From Asterias rubens (lineage: Eukaryota > Echinodermata > Asteroidea > Forcipulatida > Asteriidae), in the NCBI RefSeq assembly GCF_902459465.1, contig NC_047082.1:8039407-8103406 (forward strand): DNA of 64,000 bases. Reading direction: 5' to 3'. A program made the translations under genes and the position numbers. Below are positions 34,501 through 47,793 of the stretch, piece by piece; positions within the stretch are counted from its first letter, which is position 1, and the number at the start of each line of letters is the position of its first letter. The notes beneath the pieces were generated by a model. That model made no database searches. It was not told the origin of the DNA and saw nothing but the letters and a program-made list of their open reading frames with translations.

Positions 34501-37500
34501 CTTGCTTAACAGAAACTGGTTACCAACCAAAATTCAATAAGGTTCACATTGTTGCAACTGGTGCCCCACTCAGTTTTGTGCTTGGCAAAGAAATTTGACC
34601 AGCAGTATTTTCTGCTTTTAAGCATTGGCTCTTAGGCTCATGACCTATGACCTTTGACCTTCACCTTTGTCCTGAGGAAGCTATTGCATTCTTGCTCCAT
34701 GTTGTAGTTGATAATACGAGAAACTTCTTCCTGCCAGATCTTCAAACCATGGATATTGACGTAATCTTGGATATACTCAAAGGAGCGAACAAAGCCGTCC
34801 ATCTTGGCTCCAAGGGTGTCAAGCCGACCCATCAACTCACTGGTCTGTAAAAAGAAACATCTTAATCTGAATCTGAATCTGAATTATAGTCGGCAATGCA
34901 TCCCGATGGAAAAATTACATCAATTTCTAAAGAAGATAATGAAGAAATGACTCGGGAGAAAAACCCATCTAGGGAAACCCACACTACCAGGTAAGTACTA
35001 AAAAATCTAAAATCAAAACCCCAAAAGAGGAAGTCTCAAATGCTTGTTTACAGTTTATAGATACCTTTGCCTTTGGATTGAACATGATCCCATTGTGCAG
35101 GGCCCCAGCGACTTGTTGGACAAGCTCCTTCCGTATACCATCTTCAAGGAGTTGTTTGGGGTCCACTTTGATTATACCCACTAAGGTAGTCTTCATCAAC
35201 AAGATTCCTTCGGTGAAGACCGAAATGGAATGGGTCAGTCTTGCAACCTGTAAGAAATAATAGAAAATCAAGAAAAGGCTGAGGATTTCAAACTTTTTAT
35301 GGTACATGTAGGAGTATAATTTGGCTGGTAACATTATTCTTGTAAGCCAATTTATGTTTCGCTTAGTAACTTTTTGTGCTTATGTAGCACCATGAAGTTG
35401 GGCCCCCCTGGCAACTCACATCATATCTCATGTCTAGCTGGGCGTAATCTCGCAGTTTCTCCTTCTCTAGTCTGGTGGGTACCTCCTTAATATGATGTGT
35501 CTGAAGCTGTATGATTTGAGACAGGAGACTAAACATAGTCTGAGGGATGATCTGTAGAACCTTGCGGACGTAGGAGACCAACTCGCTGGAGTAGTATTGT
35601 GAGACGCTGATCAAGTCGGGTGAGTTGGCTTGGTTGATACGAATCAGAGGCAAGTCGAGAGCTGAGGCAAGCTACAACAATAATTATTTGTGTTATTGGT
35701 TTATTAAAAAACATTTAAACTTCGCAGCCAAAAGCTGGATTATGTTTACAAAAAAAAACCCAGAGTGTTTTGTAAAACTGATTAAAAAAAATTTGAGAAA
35801 ATCATTGAGAAATACAAAATAAAATTATAAACACAAATTATAATGGTATTGGCTTGGGCCAATGACTATAACAAAAAAATAATAGAATACTGTCCACTAA
35901 ACAGGCATAATATTCCTCCTGCTTTACTCTGACTACGCTTCTTGTTTACAAGTGAAAAACAATTCAGAAACACAATAAACAATTGCACTAAGAGCAAGGC
36001 AGCAAGAGGCAAGTAACTATGTAAATAGCAATTGCACCAAAAACAATTCATGAAGTAGATGATCATTTAATAACAACAATTACATATTAGTGCCCTGGAC
36101 CCAATTTCATAGAGCTGCTAAGCACAAAAATTTGCTGAGCATGAAATTTCTTCCTTGATAATAACAGGTTTACCAACAACATTTCCATGTGATTACAAGC
36201 ACTATGTAACAACTGGAAATTTGGCTGGTAATCCTGTTTTATCGGGGAAGAAATTTCATGCTTAGCAAATTGTTGTGCTTAGCAGCTCTATAAAATTGGG
36301 CCCTGGTCATTGGGCTAAAAACATCCCTATAATTTATTTCAGCTCCCTGGGGAGCTTCCTGAGCCCTAGGCCCTGAGAACTGAGCCTGAAAAGGCTTCTT
36401 TCAAACACAACATCAATTTTACCCTCGCATGTACCCATTTGTAGAAAAAGCATTGGATGTGACTAGGCAGGGCATGATCAGTAAAAGAAAATTTGGGTTA
36501 GGGTTTTAGACCTTTTTTTGAGTTTATAGTCTGGTAACTGGTCTTCTTTGCATTTTACCTTTAGGAATGTAGCTCTTAGTTTGGTGACAAGGGAAGGGTT
36601 ACTCTTAATGCCTTGCTGCATATAGGGTGTGTATCTGCAAATAAATGTATTAAGTTGCAATTTACAATTAGTAAGAATAATCCCAATAAGTTTGAATAAA
36701 CCAATCAAATGTGTGGGCGATTCATGCACGAGTGGACAAGTGCACAACACACGGGACCAAAAGCTTTACGTCCCATCTGAAGGATGCAGCAATAATGGTT
36801 GTTGGACTTGCTTAATGAGGCAAGTGCCAAGACCATGACTCAAACCCAAGACTCTGCTGAACAGAAAGACAAGAGCTTTTAAAAACAAAAAGTATGCAAG
36901 TCGTCAGACACACAAGGCCTGAAGCCCACTTCAAAGTGAGGGTTACAATTATTTTTTTCCAGGGCCGTTGCCACCTACTCCTAGGGCTGAAACAGGGTTA
37001 CCCCCTTTACAGTCCCTAAGGATGTAGGCATGGGTATCATCCACTAGGAGCCACCTACTCCTAGGGCTGAAACAGGGTTAACCCCTTTACAGTCCCTAAG
37101 GATGTAGGCATGGGTATCATCCACTAGGAGCCACCTACTCCTAGGGCTGAAACAGGGTTACCCCCTTTACAGTCCCTAAGGATGTAGGCATGGGTATCAT
37201 CCACTAGGAGCCACCTACTCCTAGGGCTGAAACAGGGTTAACCCCTTTACAGTCCCTAAGGATGTAGGCATGGGTATCATCCACTAGGAGCCACCTACTC
37301 CTAGGGCTGAAACAGGGTTAACCCCTTAACAGTCAATATGGATGTAGGCTTGGGTATCATCAGTCCGAAGCCTGGCCGGTAGAGCAGAAAGCTCTACCTC
37401 CCCAATTTTACGTAGCAAGTGTCATGAAAGGGACTCATACCCACACTCTGCTGATCAAACACCAGAGCTTGAGTCTGGGGCACTTACCCACTCGGCCATG

Positions 37501-40500
37501 ACATGCCATTAACTTTGGACCAACAATTGGCCATAATTTCTCTGTGATTTGACTTCCTTGTGAGAAGCTAAGAATTCAGGACATTGAACTGCTTCATATC
37601 TATACACTGAAGAACAAAGTAATGCCTCAAATGAACCAGCTATTTAAATTAAAGGTCTTCAACATCAGTAGTTTTCAATGGCTTGTCCTGGTAAAAACAA
37701 ACCAACTCTTGCTTTATAGTTAAATCAGTAGTGAAATAGAAGACTTTGGCCAGCTGGGTATTTCAATTTTTTTTTTGGAACTTAATTTCGATTTTCAGTT
37801 TTTTTTTTTTAACATTATACATTGTTAAACATTGTCTATTCTGAATGTCCCCTGAAATGCTACATACGTGTCAATAAGCTCCCAGGCGTACGATAGATCT
37901 GCAACTATTTGCATGGTGATTAAGACTTCCTCCTTGATGTTAATGGTCCGTATCATCTGATGAAGAAACTTGCGAGTATCCAGGAGAAACTGCCGAACTT
38001 GTAGATTGCTCTCAAGCTGGTGGAATTCTTGGACCTAGACCAAGCAAATATTCAGACTAACATGAATGTTGGAACAAACTTCCACAATACATCAGAGATA
38101 CCACCTCACTGCGTACATTCAAGACACTCCTGAAAGCTCACCTGTTTCAGGAGGTGTATCATAAATAACAAGTAAAAAAGCGCCTGGCCTGCACGAGTGC
38201 TATTCTATTTGTCATGCGCATTTACCATGTGCGTGAATACTCGCGTGCCCGCTTGGTAATAACAAAAAAAGCACCTGGCATGTGATGATGAATGGACCAG
38301 TAAGAACTCCACCCACGGTCATGAATATGTATGAGGTATAGTAATGTCTTTTGTTATTTGATACTGTGGAAAATAAATGAACCTTGAACTTTGACCTTAA
38401 ACAAATAGTTGTTTACCTCTTCAAGAGCTTGTATGAGTTGTATAATCTTACGTCCTGCGGCAGTGGAATCGTCATAGTTGAGGGATGTTATCTGTTTAGC
38501 CATCTCACTGAACCAAGCTTGAAGATTATCTGGTACATAAATTATGAAAACAAATTAAAAACAATCAGGCATGTGAGTAACTATCCATGAAAAAAAAGAG
38601 GAAAGGAAAAACCGGGCAAGAAAAAAAGAGGAAAAGTTCATATATCTTTACTTTTGTACACAGAAATGGAAAAAAAAAGAGGAAAATCAAAACCCCAAAC
38701 GAGGAAATCAGCCGAAAAAAGGAAGTCTCACATGCCAGAATAAAAGTCTGCTAGGGTCGAAATGCTAGGCCATTAGCAATCTTTGCCAAAATCAGTTTTA
38801 TAAGACATATATTACCATTTCTTGTAACTCGTGTAAGAGGCTTAGTTCCTGAGAAGACTTCACCAAGCTCGGTCATTCTGTCCACACTCTCTTGTTTATA
38901 CATCTCCCATTTCTTCTGCTTCTCAGAAAGCATCTTCTTAAACATCTGAATAGAAAGCAAACACGTTACTTAATGAAAGCTGTCGCTACTCAAACATAAC
39001 ATCTGTGTCAAACTCGTCCGATCCAACGCAACGTGTCCCTTTAAGTTTTACTGTCGGCTTCATTTTACCACTTTGGAAACTTTTAGAACGGATTTCAACA
39101 TTTGTTCACCAATTAACTGTAAGTTGCTTCGTATGACATGACCCTAAGTTGCAGATTGAGAGAGCAGGAGAAAAGAGAGAAAGGAGGATGTTTTTAGTTG
39201 AAACAACAAACCTCTTTAAGTTTGAACTCAAACTGCGCAGAGTCCAGGAGAAGTTCAAAGAGAGTACGAGGGCTGTACTTGGATTCCTGGACCATTATCT
39301 CTTTCATCTGACGAAGCTTCTTATTAGCATCCCAGGCTTACGGAAGAAGAGATAAATAAGAAGGGTTGGTGAGAGGTAAGTAGGTAGATGCCAAATTCAC
39401 AATTGTGGTCCAGTGGTTAGACTACAGGGTTTGCAATCACAAGGTTGTGGGTTTGAATCCTACCAAGCTAACCGCTGATTTCACAATGACTAGAATAAGT
39501 AATGTCTAGCTACTTAGGCACTATTTCTTGATTTGTACAATTCATAATCCTAGACATTAAACCAATGTTTGTACGAGAGAGATTGGCTGTAGCCAGCTTG
39601 GTGTTTATATCCCCTTGTGGGAGTTTCCCAAGATCCCTGGATGGGTAGATCATCAAAATATTAAGAAATTATAAACACACAAGAAAGGGGGCATGGTTCC
39701 TTTCCTTGAACAGTGATGGGGGTTTCTCCAAAAGGTTACAGGTTACTTCTGGCATGATTTCAATACCTTTACCTGCCAGTAATTGTCCATTGGATCGTAC
39801 ACTTTATCAAGAGAAAACGCTGGGAAGAAATGGCGCGGTAAGATCGACCACACCTAGGAATGAGGTGGGGGGTTTCCCCTTTAATACTTACGTCCATCTG
39901 CAGTATGAAGCATTAACCATCTGAGGTTGACGTTACATTCTCTAAGACAGTTCATGAGTTTAGGAATGCTATCTAAGACAAACTCCTCAGTCAGTGTTCC
40001 TTCAGTCAGGTATTGACGCAGGAGTTTAATGAGCTCCCCAACTCTGTGATTGTGTTTCACTGCCTGCAGATGACAAATCAGTCAAGTCTTTCAAAATCCA
40101 GAATTCATAACATTCTTATGAACATGCCCTCTGCTTTATTTATGAACTCTAACTGTAAGTTGGTACTACTAGCTTCTTGTTCACTTGAGTAAGGTTAAAA
40201 AAAAATCTTTAAAAAAACATTAATGAATTCATGAGAAAAGTGTTTACCAGCGACTTGACGTTGATCAGATCCAGGGTGTTATTTAGAGCCGTCTTAGCTG
40301 CCTTGTAGGGTTCCCACATATCAGCTAAGTTGACTACTATTCCCATGTATACACTGATCATCTGCAAAGATATTATAATATTAGATATTACAATATCATA
40401 TACTATATTATATTATTACTATACTTCATACATATTCATGACCGAGAGTCAAGTTCTCATTGGTCCATTCATTACCACGTGCCCACCTAATTTTCTTGCT

Positions 40501-43500
40501 AACCTGTGAAACACACTTAGCAAATTGTTCTGCTACAGTAAGCATGGAAATTTGCTTGTAATACCAATAAGCAGCGTTATGAAATTGGGCCCCTACGATT
40601 CGACCCTTGCAGAGTCTTTTCCGAAAGCTAAAAAGAAAAGATAGTTAGTGGCCTGATGTTTCGACCCTCGCAGAGTCTATCCCGAAGGCTTATAGGAAAA
40701 CAAATTCAAAGATTCAAAGGACTCACCCAATTATCCGGGAAATGTTTGTCGACAATCTCTCTCATCTTGGCCTGTTGATTCTGTAGAATATCCGGTGAGA
40801 AGTACAGAATGATGTACAGCATGGCGGCTTGTGTAGCTAAGGCGGTACTACGATGTTCCGGCAATGGGTAGGCTGAGATCTAAAGGGAAGTAAGGATCAA
40901 TGAGATAATAATCAATTCAATTCAATAATTTATTTGTCCATTAAAAAGAGGAAAAAAATTAAAATTTACATGTCAAAACATTGATAAAAAGCTCACTACG
41001 TCTCAATGCGCTTTTACATTAGTTCCCTTGAAGGGAATATCATCTTAAACAGACAAAACAAATACACCTTACTGGACCACAGTGATCAATGTCACTGTTG
41101 ATAAGACGTAGTCCAGATATGACGCCAAATAGTTTTTTTTTCACAGGAGTTGAACACAGCTTACAAATCGCATTTGCAGAAAGTATGAACTGACCTTTAA
41201 TAAAACAACAAGCTCCAAAACTAAACAAAACCAACGAGTAACTGACCTGATTGTAGATGTCGTCTGACCTTAGCCTTGCAATCACCATCTCAATAAAGTT
41301 GGATGAAATTGGAATACGCCTGCATAGGAAAATACAGAGGAATCAATGGTGAGATGTATAGCACCAAAATATTGGTAGCCCTGGGGTGTGCGCAGGAATG
41401 ATCTTAATAGGTTACCTCATTTAAATAAGAACATACCAATGAATTTTCATTTTTCATTTTATTTTGGAATACTTACTTGAAATAGTTTTCAGGATAGTTA
41501 GCAGGTCGCCTCGACCCAGAGGTTGTAAACAGTCCAGTCGATCGTAACAATTTGCAGACATCATCCATATTGGAGTCCACAGAAGCCTGGGCAGCACTGT
41601 GAAGAAAAGTGTTAGTGGTCAGTTGGAAACGAGATTTATTTAAGCACAAATGTAATAGCAGTTTGAAAGACACTTCTAGGAGATCATCGTAAGCTCTGAA
41701 TGAAGAGGGACTCCAGGTCAAAATTAGCAAAATGTTAGTGGTCAGTGGAACAAGATTCCTTCTGAGCACAAAAATATTAGCAGGTCGAAAGACACTTCTA
41801 GGAGATCATCATAAACTACGATTGAAGAACGGCTCCAAGGTCAAAATCAGTTTTTGCGATGTACTCATTTCCCAAGAAATAGAGTCTCTCATCTAACGTT
41901 AAAACTGTGTGAAATATCATTTTATTTGGTATCATTTCCGAACAAAGTTTGAATCATGACGTTATCAGACATAAACAAAAAAAATGAGTCTGTACATTCC
42001 AAAGAGGAATGTTTTTGTGCCAATCAAAAAGTCAAATAGGTTTTCTTTTAATTGTTCAGCGCCCAAGAGCATGTTTACATGGATAGGCGCTATATAAATT
42101 TCCATTATTATTATTATTATTGTCATAAATACAAACCTGTATCTGTGGTAGGAGACGAGCATTCTTTCTCTGACTGTTCCTTCAATCCTCATATCAACCA
42201 CTAGGAGCATTACACCATACAAGTATAGAGATTCACACTGTACAAAAAACCACCAGAATCAACATAAGGGTTTTTCTCAAAAACTGTTGGGCGTTCTTGA
42301 AAAAAATTTGGGAAGTTAAGCCTAGGAACGCCAAGTTTGAAACAAAATCTCAGAATGTTTCTCTATGTTTATATTTGGTTGTAACAGCACTTCTGTGCAA
42401 TCTGCTGCATTCTTAAGTGTTTTTTTCATTTTTTTTTTTTTGGGGGGTGGGGGGGTGAATTTGATCTGAAGTATTCAATCACAATAGAACGCCAGAGTTG
42501 TCCAGTTGAAAGATTACTGGTTGGATGCTAAAACATTAGCCTAGGGCCTGCGTTAATTTTGAGCCCTGTAAACAATATGGTGTATTTTACATTCAAAGGG
42601 TCTGGCAGCAAAAAGTCTGGCTGGTCACACTTATCACACTATTTTATTCCCCGGGGTTTGCCCCTGGGAACAACGGCCGGCATTTTCACAGTATGATCAA
42701 AGTGCTTTACCCTCGGTCTGCCCCTGGTCTACCCCAGCAAATGGGCATACCCCTTGGATAGCCACCCCTGCTCTGGAGTAGGGGTTAAACCCTAACGGCC
42801 GGCCTTTTCACAGTATGATCACTTTACCTTCGGTCTGCCCCTGGTCTACCCCACAAATGGGCATACCCCTGGGGATTAACCACCCCTGCTCTGGAGTAGG
42901 GGTTAAACCCTGGGGTATTCAGGGAAATGTGCAACCAGAACCTCAAGGAATAGGGTAGTGTGAAAGTACGCCGGGGTCACCGTAAGGTAACAAAAATCCA
43001 AGGGCCTCCCGGGCTCTCCATTGGAATAAGAGGTACAATGTGAAAAGGGCTAATATTTCCAGGATTTACAAAATCCTGTACCTTTGAGATTTGACAACAA
43101 CCTAATAATGTCTCACCAGAAGTTGTTTTCCATCTTCATTTAGGAGCACCGTCTCAAGTGTTTGCTGGATGTATACCCCTTCATCAAGATCTTCAAGAAA
43201 TCTAAACGTTTATTAAATCACATTAAATTTTACTCCAGTAGCTTACGTCCCATCCGAAGGACGAAGCATTGGTTAAGTGTCTTGCCTACGGCTGGGGATT
43301 CAAACCCACACTCTGCTGATCAGAAACACCAGAGTTTGAGTTTAGCACTCTAATGAGTCTACCAAAATTGCTTTGTCCTTTGGATGGGACAAAAATCCGA
43401 AGGTCATGTGGGACTATATGCGTACTTGAATATAAAAGAACCCAGTTCTAACAATTTTTGTAAAAGAGTAGAGGTTAACCTCGGTGTTCCTGCTTCACGA

Positions 43501-44127
43501 AGCAAGCACCCTTGTTTAGGTGTCCTTGGGAACGCGAGCTACAGTGATGAAGTTCACTAATGAGGCATCCTTTGTTTCTTTACCAGAAGTATACAATTGC
43601 GAGAGTTATATTAAATGTAAATCTAAAAGTGTTCACCTGTTAAGATCTGTGATATATTTATGAATACTCTCAAAGGCGAGATAGAAACGTCGTAAAATCT
43701 CGATGTGATTCTCCCTGAAAGCTTCATCTAGATCTTGAAGATCCTGCATTCATAAAATTTCAAACAAGAGAAGTATTTCAGAAGCTTTATAATAAACCAG
43801 AGATTATAACAATTGATGCATCGAATTATAGGTTTAATTCAACAATATAAAACAAAACATCAACAATGTAAAATAATTGAAGCAATTAATTAAAAGACTT
43901 ACAGGTCTGGAATCAATCTTGTTGTCGTAATATTCCGATCCCTTGAAGTAGTTGAAATCAAAGAGAATATCTCCATACTTCATCTGGTCAAACTTATTGT
44001 CTAGTTTGAAGACTGGAGGAATGAAATCTGCAAGTCGGAGCAGCTCGGCAATGATTGCGTTACCCCTTGAGACCAACTTGAGAAGGGTTTGCCCACATAG
44101 ATTGTTGTCTGCCAAGAAGTCAGCCAT
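28578..44127 (-). CDS. WASHC5: WASH complex subunit 5 (strumpellin)
   Basis: A core subunit of the WASH regulatory complex, which activates Arp2/3 actin assembly on endosomes. The CDS is 27 exons (3483 bp, 1160 residues; the human protein has 1159): 43903-44127, 43637-43743, 43117-43201, 42137-42237, 41477-41596, 41247-41319, 40727-40879, 40248-40361, 39892-40063, 39212-39336, 38816-38945, 38417-38529, 37868-38034, 36559-36634, 35420-35671, 35065-35247, 34665-34844, 34096-34220, 33520-33610, 32871-33045, 32498-32577, 31850-31953, 31138-31267, 30226-30322, 29818-29977, 29263-29350, 28578-28634. It starts [20 protein letters not shown] and ends IFDEFKSSC, matching human along the whole length. 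The residues altered in human spastic paraplegia SPG8 are unchanged: N470, L618 and V625 here, equal to human N471, L619 and V626. No frameshift or missing exon was seen. It is all-helical with no membrane segment expected. Confidence 0.97.
30183..30222 (+). repeat. TATC tetranucleotide microsatellite
   Basis: A run of TATC units with one interruption (TTTG) ends directly at the splice donor of WASHC5 exon 30226-30322: the CTCAC donor complement is at 30221-30225. Length variation here would sit within a few bases of the splice site. Confidence 0.85.
30419..30720. repeat. SINE head plus family J-like TIR element
   Basis: AGTGGCTGACTGGTTAAAAG with GGGTTCGGGTCCC about 40 bases on gives a tRNA-like A-box/B-box pair (30421-30480). 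It is followed by an element whose ends are TATAGACGATGTGACC (about 30530) and GGTCACATCGTCTATAG (ending about 30717). It lies in the WASHC5 intron between exons 30226-30322 and 31138-31267. Confidence 0.65.
30757..30868. repeat. Foldback MITE, family H
   Basis: The left end GATTTCACAAAGAGTTAAGA is mirrored by ACTCTTTGTGAAATCGAC on the right. The interior has AGTTAGGACGAG and TCCTAACTTAGGACT in opposite orientations. It lies in a WASHC5 intron. Confidence 0.8.
31440..31680 (-). repeat. tRNA-derived SINE
   Basis: The minus strand shows GATAGCTCAGTTATTAGAGC (A-box, about 31511-31530) and GGTTCAGGTCC (B-box, about 31474-31484) at tRNA spacing. The body is shared with the element at 12360-12545, including 'GTGTGATCCCTGGCTATAT' on the minus strand. 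It lies in a WASHC5 intron. Confidence 0.7.
36100..36303. repeat. Foldback element, family C
   Basis: It starts CCCAATTTCATAGAGCTGCT and ends AGCAGCTCTATAAAATTGGG. The long arms pair through TGCTGAGCATGAAATTTCTT and AAGAAATTTCATGCTTAGCA. It lies in the WASHC5 intron between exons 35420-35671 and 36559-36634. Confidence 0.85.
36971..37370. repeat. 80-bp minisatellite, five copies
   Basis: Units start CCACCTACTCCTAGGGCTGA at 36971, 37051, 37131, 37211 and 37291. The word after CAGGG alternates: TTACCCCC in units 1 and 3, TTAACCCC in units 2 and 4, and in the divergent fifth. That implies spread as a 160-bp dimer. A single unit of the same repeat is at about 28907-28990, so the array grew inside a dispersed element. 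It lies in a WASHC5 intron (between exons 36559-36634 and 37868-38034). Confidence 0.9.
39404..39660 (+). repeat. tRNA-derived SINE
   Basis: TGGTCCAGTGGTTAGACTAC (A-box) and GGGTTTGAATCCTAC (B-box) are spaced as in a tRNA head. They are followed by about 200 bp of body that includes CTTGTGGGAGTTTCCCAAGA. It lies in the WASHC5 intron between exons 39212-39336 and 39892-40063. Confidence 0.7.
41611..41850. repeat. About 120-bp tandem duplication
   Basis: The block beginning TTAGTGGTCAGT and containing AAAGACACTTCTAGGAGATC is present twice (41611-41728 and about 41732-41850), with scattered differences. It follows exon 41477-41596 of WASHC5 on the intron side and has no coding role. Confidence 0.8.
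42660..42915. repeat. About 120-bp tandem duplication, GC-rich
   Basis: ACGGCCGGC...TTTTCACAGTATGATCA and 'GGTCTGCCCCTGGTCTACCC' occur twice (start about 42673 and about 42798), each ending CTCTGGAGTAGGGGTTAAAC. It stands out by its GC content within an AT-rich WASHC5 intron. Confidence 0.8.
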
Positions 44128-45486
44128 GATGACTCACAGGTCGACTGTTGCGACAGTCCGATATAAAAGAGAATGCCTTTATCGAGAAAAACAAAACAAA
44201 AAACTTAATAACCTGCCATTATTTCAAAAAAGTTTAATAACAACGTCTTGAATGTTCATTTAAGATGGGTAGGGTCTACTCCTTAAACTATGAGGTTCCG
44301 TTCTGCTATCGTTCCGCTTTCGTACCACTATTGTTATGGGAGACGATAGCGGAACGTAATCTCATAGTTCTAGCCTAAGAGTAGTTAGGGTCATGGAAAT
44401 TGCACGACCAAAACCCTGCAAAGTCTGAAACGTTCATTTAAGATGAAGTCACGATACTCTTTTCTTTGAACATTTACAAATATCTTTTTTGATAGAAAGC
44501 ATAATAAAGTAGGAAAAACTGTAATTGAACTTGTCTGTTTTGCAAAATAATATTTTAATTCGTGCTCGAGCTCAGCCTCAGGTTTCGTTTCAAGACGGGT
44601 TTGCGGACATTCATGTATTAAATATATTTTACCTTTGTGTATTGATTTTTGGGGTACTGTTTTTTAAAGTGAGTTTTCAACAACCGTGTTTGTTCATATT
44701 AGTATATGGTAAACATGATGATGCTCATTTTACCTGTTTACTTTTTTTGTTTGTAGCAAACAAACAGTGAAAAAGTCAAAGAACAAAGTTTCCCAGTTTC
44801 TCTAACAACATGCCTAAAAATACAAGGTATGGATCTTTATTAATATTATCAAGCATATATAAAGCCAAAAAGGCACATGCTTTTTGGCAACATTGGTCTA
44901 AAACTAGAAGTAAGTCATGTATTTAGACATACATATGATATAGACATCCGTTAGTAAATTAAGTGGGTATTTGTAAAATTTAAGAAAAAAATGGCAACTC
45001 CCCTTTTTGGTAAGAGGCTTTTCGTGTCCGTTTATTTGGACTCTGGAATACAAAAATAACATTAAACTTTGACATATACCATCTCTCAAACTTCAATGAC
45101 CAATTTGATGAAAACTTACCTTCAAGGATAAAATATTTACCGGTTTATTCACAATAAAATGAACAGAAGAATACTACATCTTCACACGCATAGAAGTTGC
45201 ACTATTACTTGGTAGCTAGGTACCGTGTATGGGATTCATTGACAGTAGGCAAATAGAGTCTAGGAACCATACATGGTCATGTGCTTTCGATGACCCCGAA
45301 TATAGGTCAAGGTCAAAGTGGTATAAAAGGCCCTTTTGTGGGTGGGAAAGGGGGGTTGAGGGGAGTTTCTTTTAACAAGAACTGTCAATTTGAATTTGCA
45401 TGTTATTTCTGAATAATTGAGGTAGAGTAACACATTTAAAAAATTAAATTAATTCCAAAGTATTGGATCTTCAAATATTTTTGAGG

Positions 45487-45520
45487 CGGGGGGGGGGGGG
45501 GGGGGGGGGCGGGGGGGGGG
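45487..45520 (+). repeat. Near-uninterrupted 34-base G tract
   Basis: It consists of G only, apart from one C at about 45510. It can form G-quadruplexes and is the kind of site where sequencing and assembly lengths are unreliable. Opposite-strand C tracts occur at 21796-21817 and 55609-55624. Confidence 0.9.
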
Positions 45521-46350
45521 TAAAAAGTTTCAAGCAGATGATGAGAATCTAAACATTTCGGGAATTACTCTTTACTAGTAAAGTAAGATATTTAAATCAA
45601 ACATGACAAATATTCACAGACGAAAATATTTTATTTTATTGACTCTTATGTGAAAATAAATCAAACTGTACGCAAATTTGAGTCAGACAGAACAAATCAC
45701 AAGAATCTAAGATGAATACACGTACTTCTGAATTCTAAGAAGCCTGAAACAGTTGTAAAAATAAAATGAATAAATTCTTTGATATCAAAATAGAAATGAG
45801 TTATTATTGTGTCTTACTCTGAGATGACATCCTCCTTATTCAATGGGAATTTGATGAAATATGACTTCATTATGAAAAAAAAAAAAAAAATGAAATTAAT
45901 TGCAAGTAGCCAGAACGAAGTCTCTGTTAATTACCTCAAAACGAAAATGTGACATCACGATAAAAGCAGGCACATTGCTGTACATGTGGTAATGAATTCT
46001 CACCCAGTGCGGTAACTGGGTCATAGTTCAAAATACCATTTACAGCCGCTCAGGCAAGCTTTAATCATGACAACAGAGCCCCTTTAACTTTTGCAAGTTT
46101 TATTCTGAGTTGTGGTTTTGCAAATCCTCTATAAAATATTATTTAAGAAAAGTACATCTATGAAAATAAGTTCTTTTTAAAGACCTACAAACACACTGAT
46201 TAACTGTTTGTTTTTGCAGAGTTGTACATATTATCATTAAAAGGTAAACAATAAATATTTTTTTATTTTTTTTTAAATTAAGTATACGGTATGTTTAAGG
46301 TAATTGTTAACTTTGTTAATTTATTAACACTGTATCTTTGGTTTTACATT

Positions 46351-46716
46351 AAAGCCATTATACACTTTCGGTACAGGAAAAAAAAAAAAATTCACAGATT
46401 TACAAATAACTTACAGGGTTTACAGAAGGTAATGGTGAAAGACTTCTCTTGAAATATTGTTCCATGAAATGCTTTACTTTTTGAGAAAACATTAAAACAA
46501 CATCAATTCTAGATAGCAAGAATTACAGATTTCTTATAAACACATGTCATGACACGGTGAAACGCGCGAAAACAGGAGTGGGTTTTCTCACTATTCTCCC
46601 GACTCCGATGATCGATTGAGTTTAAATTTTCACAGGTTTGTTATTTTATACATAAGTTGTGATACACGAAGTGTGGGACTTGGACAATACTGTTTACCGA
46701 AAGTGTATAATGGCTT
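46351..46716. repeat. TIR MITE with TTAA target, family B, copy 1
   Basis: It starts AAAGCCATTATACACTTTCG and ends CGAAAGTGTATAATGGCTTT, perfect inverted ends, with TTAA overlapping both borders. It is about 366 bp and non-coding. TTAA targets are typical of piggyBac-like transposases, which would have to act in trans. Confidence 0.85.
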
Positions 46717-47793
46717 TAAGTGAATGAGAATCTTATCACACCCTTTTGTAATCTAGAAACATTTGTTTATTTGAATTTGACACTGTGTAGCAGATCCAAG
46801 GCCAGTGGTTTTAGTGATGGGAAAGTAAACTGATGACCAGACGAGTTTGGTGGTAAGAACACCTCACTGCGTGATAAATTTAACAAAAACAAACTTTGCT
46901 CAAATGATGACTTTGAGCGAGTCTGATAAAAACCTTTACATTTTGTTGAGTATTAAGATAAACTGAATACACATTGAGACAAAAGAGATAAATATCTCTT
47001 AAATTGTCTTTTATTTGTGTTTAATTGTTTAAAAGAAACATGCATATAAATTATGTCAGGCCTCAGGATCTTTTTCCTCATTTTGATTTTAGTCTTTTAC
47101 AAACATTTCTGGTTAACATACCGTAATTGAGCTACAACTACAAGGCCAAACAGTCTTGTGGATTTTTGTACAATTACTCGTATTTCTTGTCCGGTAAATA
47201 TATTTGAGCTACAACCTGTCCAGTCTTGTTGATTTTTCTACCGAATTCGAGCTCTAATCGTTACCAATAAAAATACAGTAAAACCTTACGTGAAAGCTTA
47301 ACTGCAACAGGAGATCAACTGAAAAATATACATATAAAATTTGCCCAACATACAGGGGAAAAAATACCTGTACAAGTTTACTGTTCAAAGTTAAACAGAG
47401 ATGATTCTAAACTTTGAGTTTTAAACTATAATTTTTAAATATTTATAAATATAAAGCAAATCTAGCAAGGGTTCAAAGGTGTACTTCAAACTTTATTACG
47501 AATATTTAAAACTGCATTTTGTTCTTAATCCTTCTTTGAAAAATATACAATTTGATCAGAGTATGACTATGTTACAATGTTCTTATGGCACTGAATGTTC
47601 TGAATTTGATCAAGGAGAAAATAGAACAATGTTCAAATGGCAATGAATTTTTTGTTTTAAAAACCTTAGATTTGATGAGAAATCTTAGAAGAAATCTGAC
47701 ATTTTAAAGGTAGTTTTAGCCCTAGCCGTAGCCGCCAATTAGCCCTAACCGTAGCCGCCAATTCAGCTATAGACCTTTTCTTTCCTCCTGCTT

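Larger units (their letters stand above)
44128..47793. other. Intergenic region between WASHC5 5' end and TMEM244-like 3' end
   Basis: No gene is supported. The first 100 bp will include the WASHC5 promoter and 5' UTR, with no clear core element visible. It also has a foldback at about 44285-44370 (inverted TATGAGGTTCCGTTCTGCTA / GATAGCGGAACGTAATCTCA), a 34-base G tract (45487-45520) and a TTAA-flanked MITE (46351-46716). The TMEM244-like 3' UTR must cover its right end. Confidence 0.6.

Noticed and set aside
43600-44300. Second gene on the plus strand opposite WASHC5 exon 1
   Set aside because: The 99-codon plus-strand frame (43952-44251) is the antisense shadow of the conserved WASHC5 first exon.
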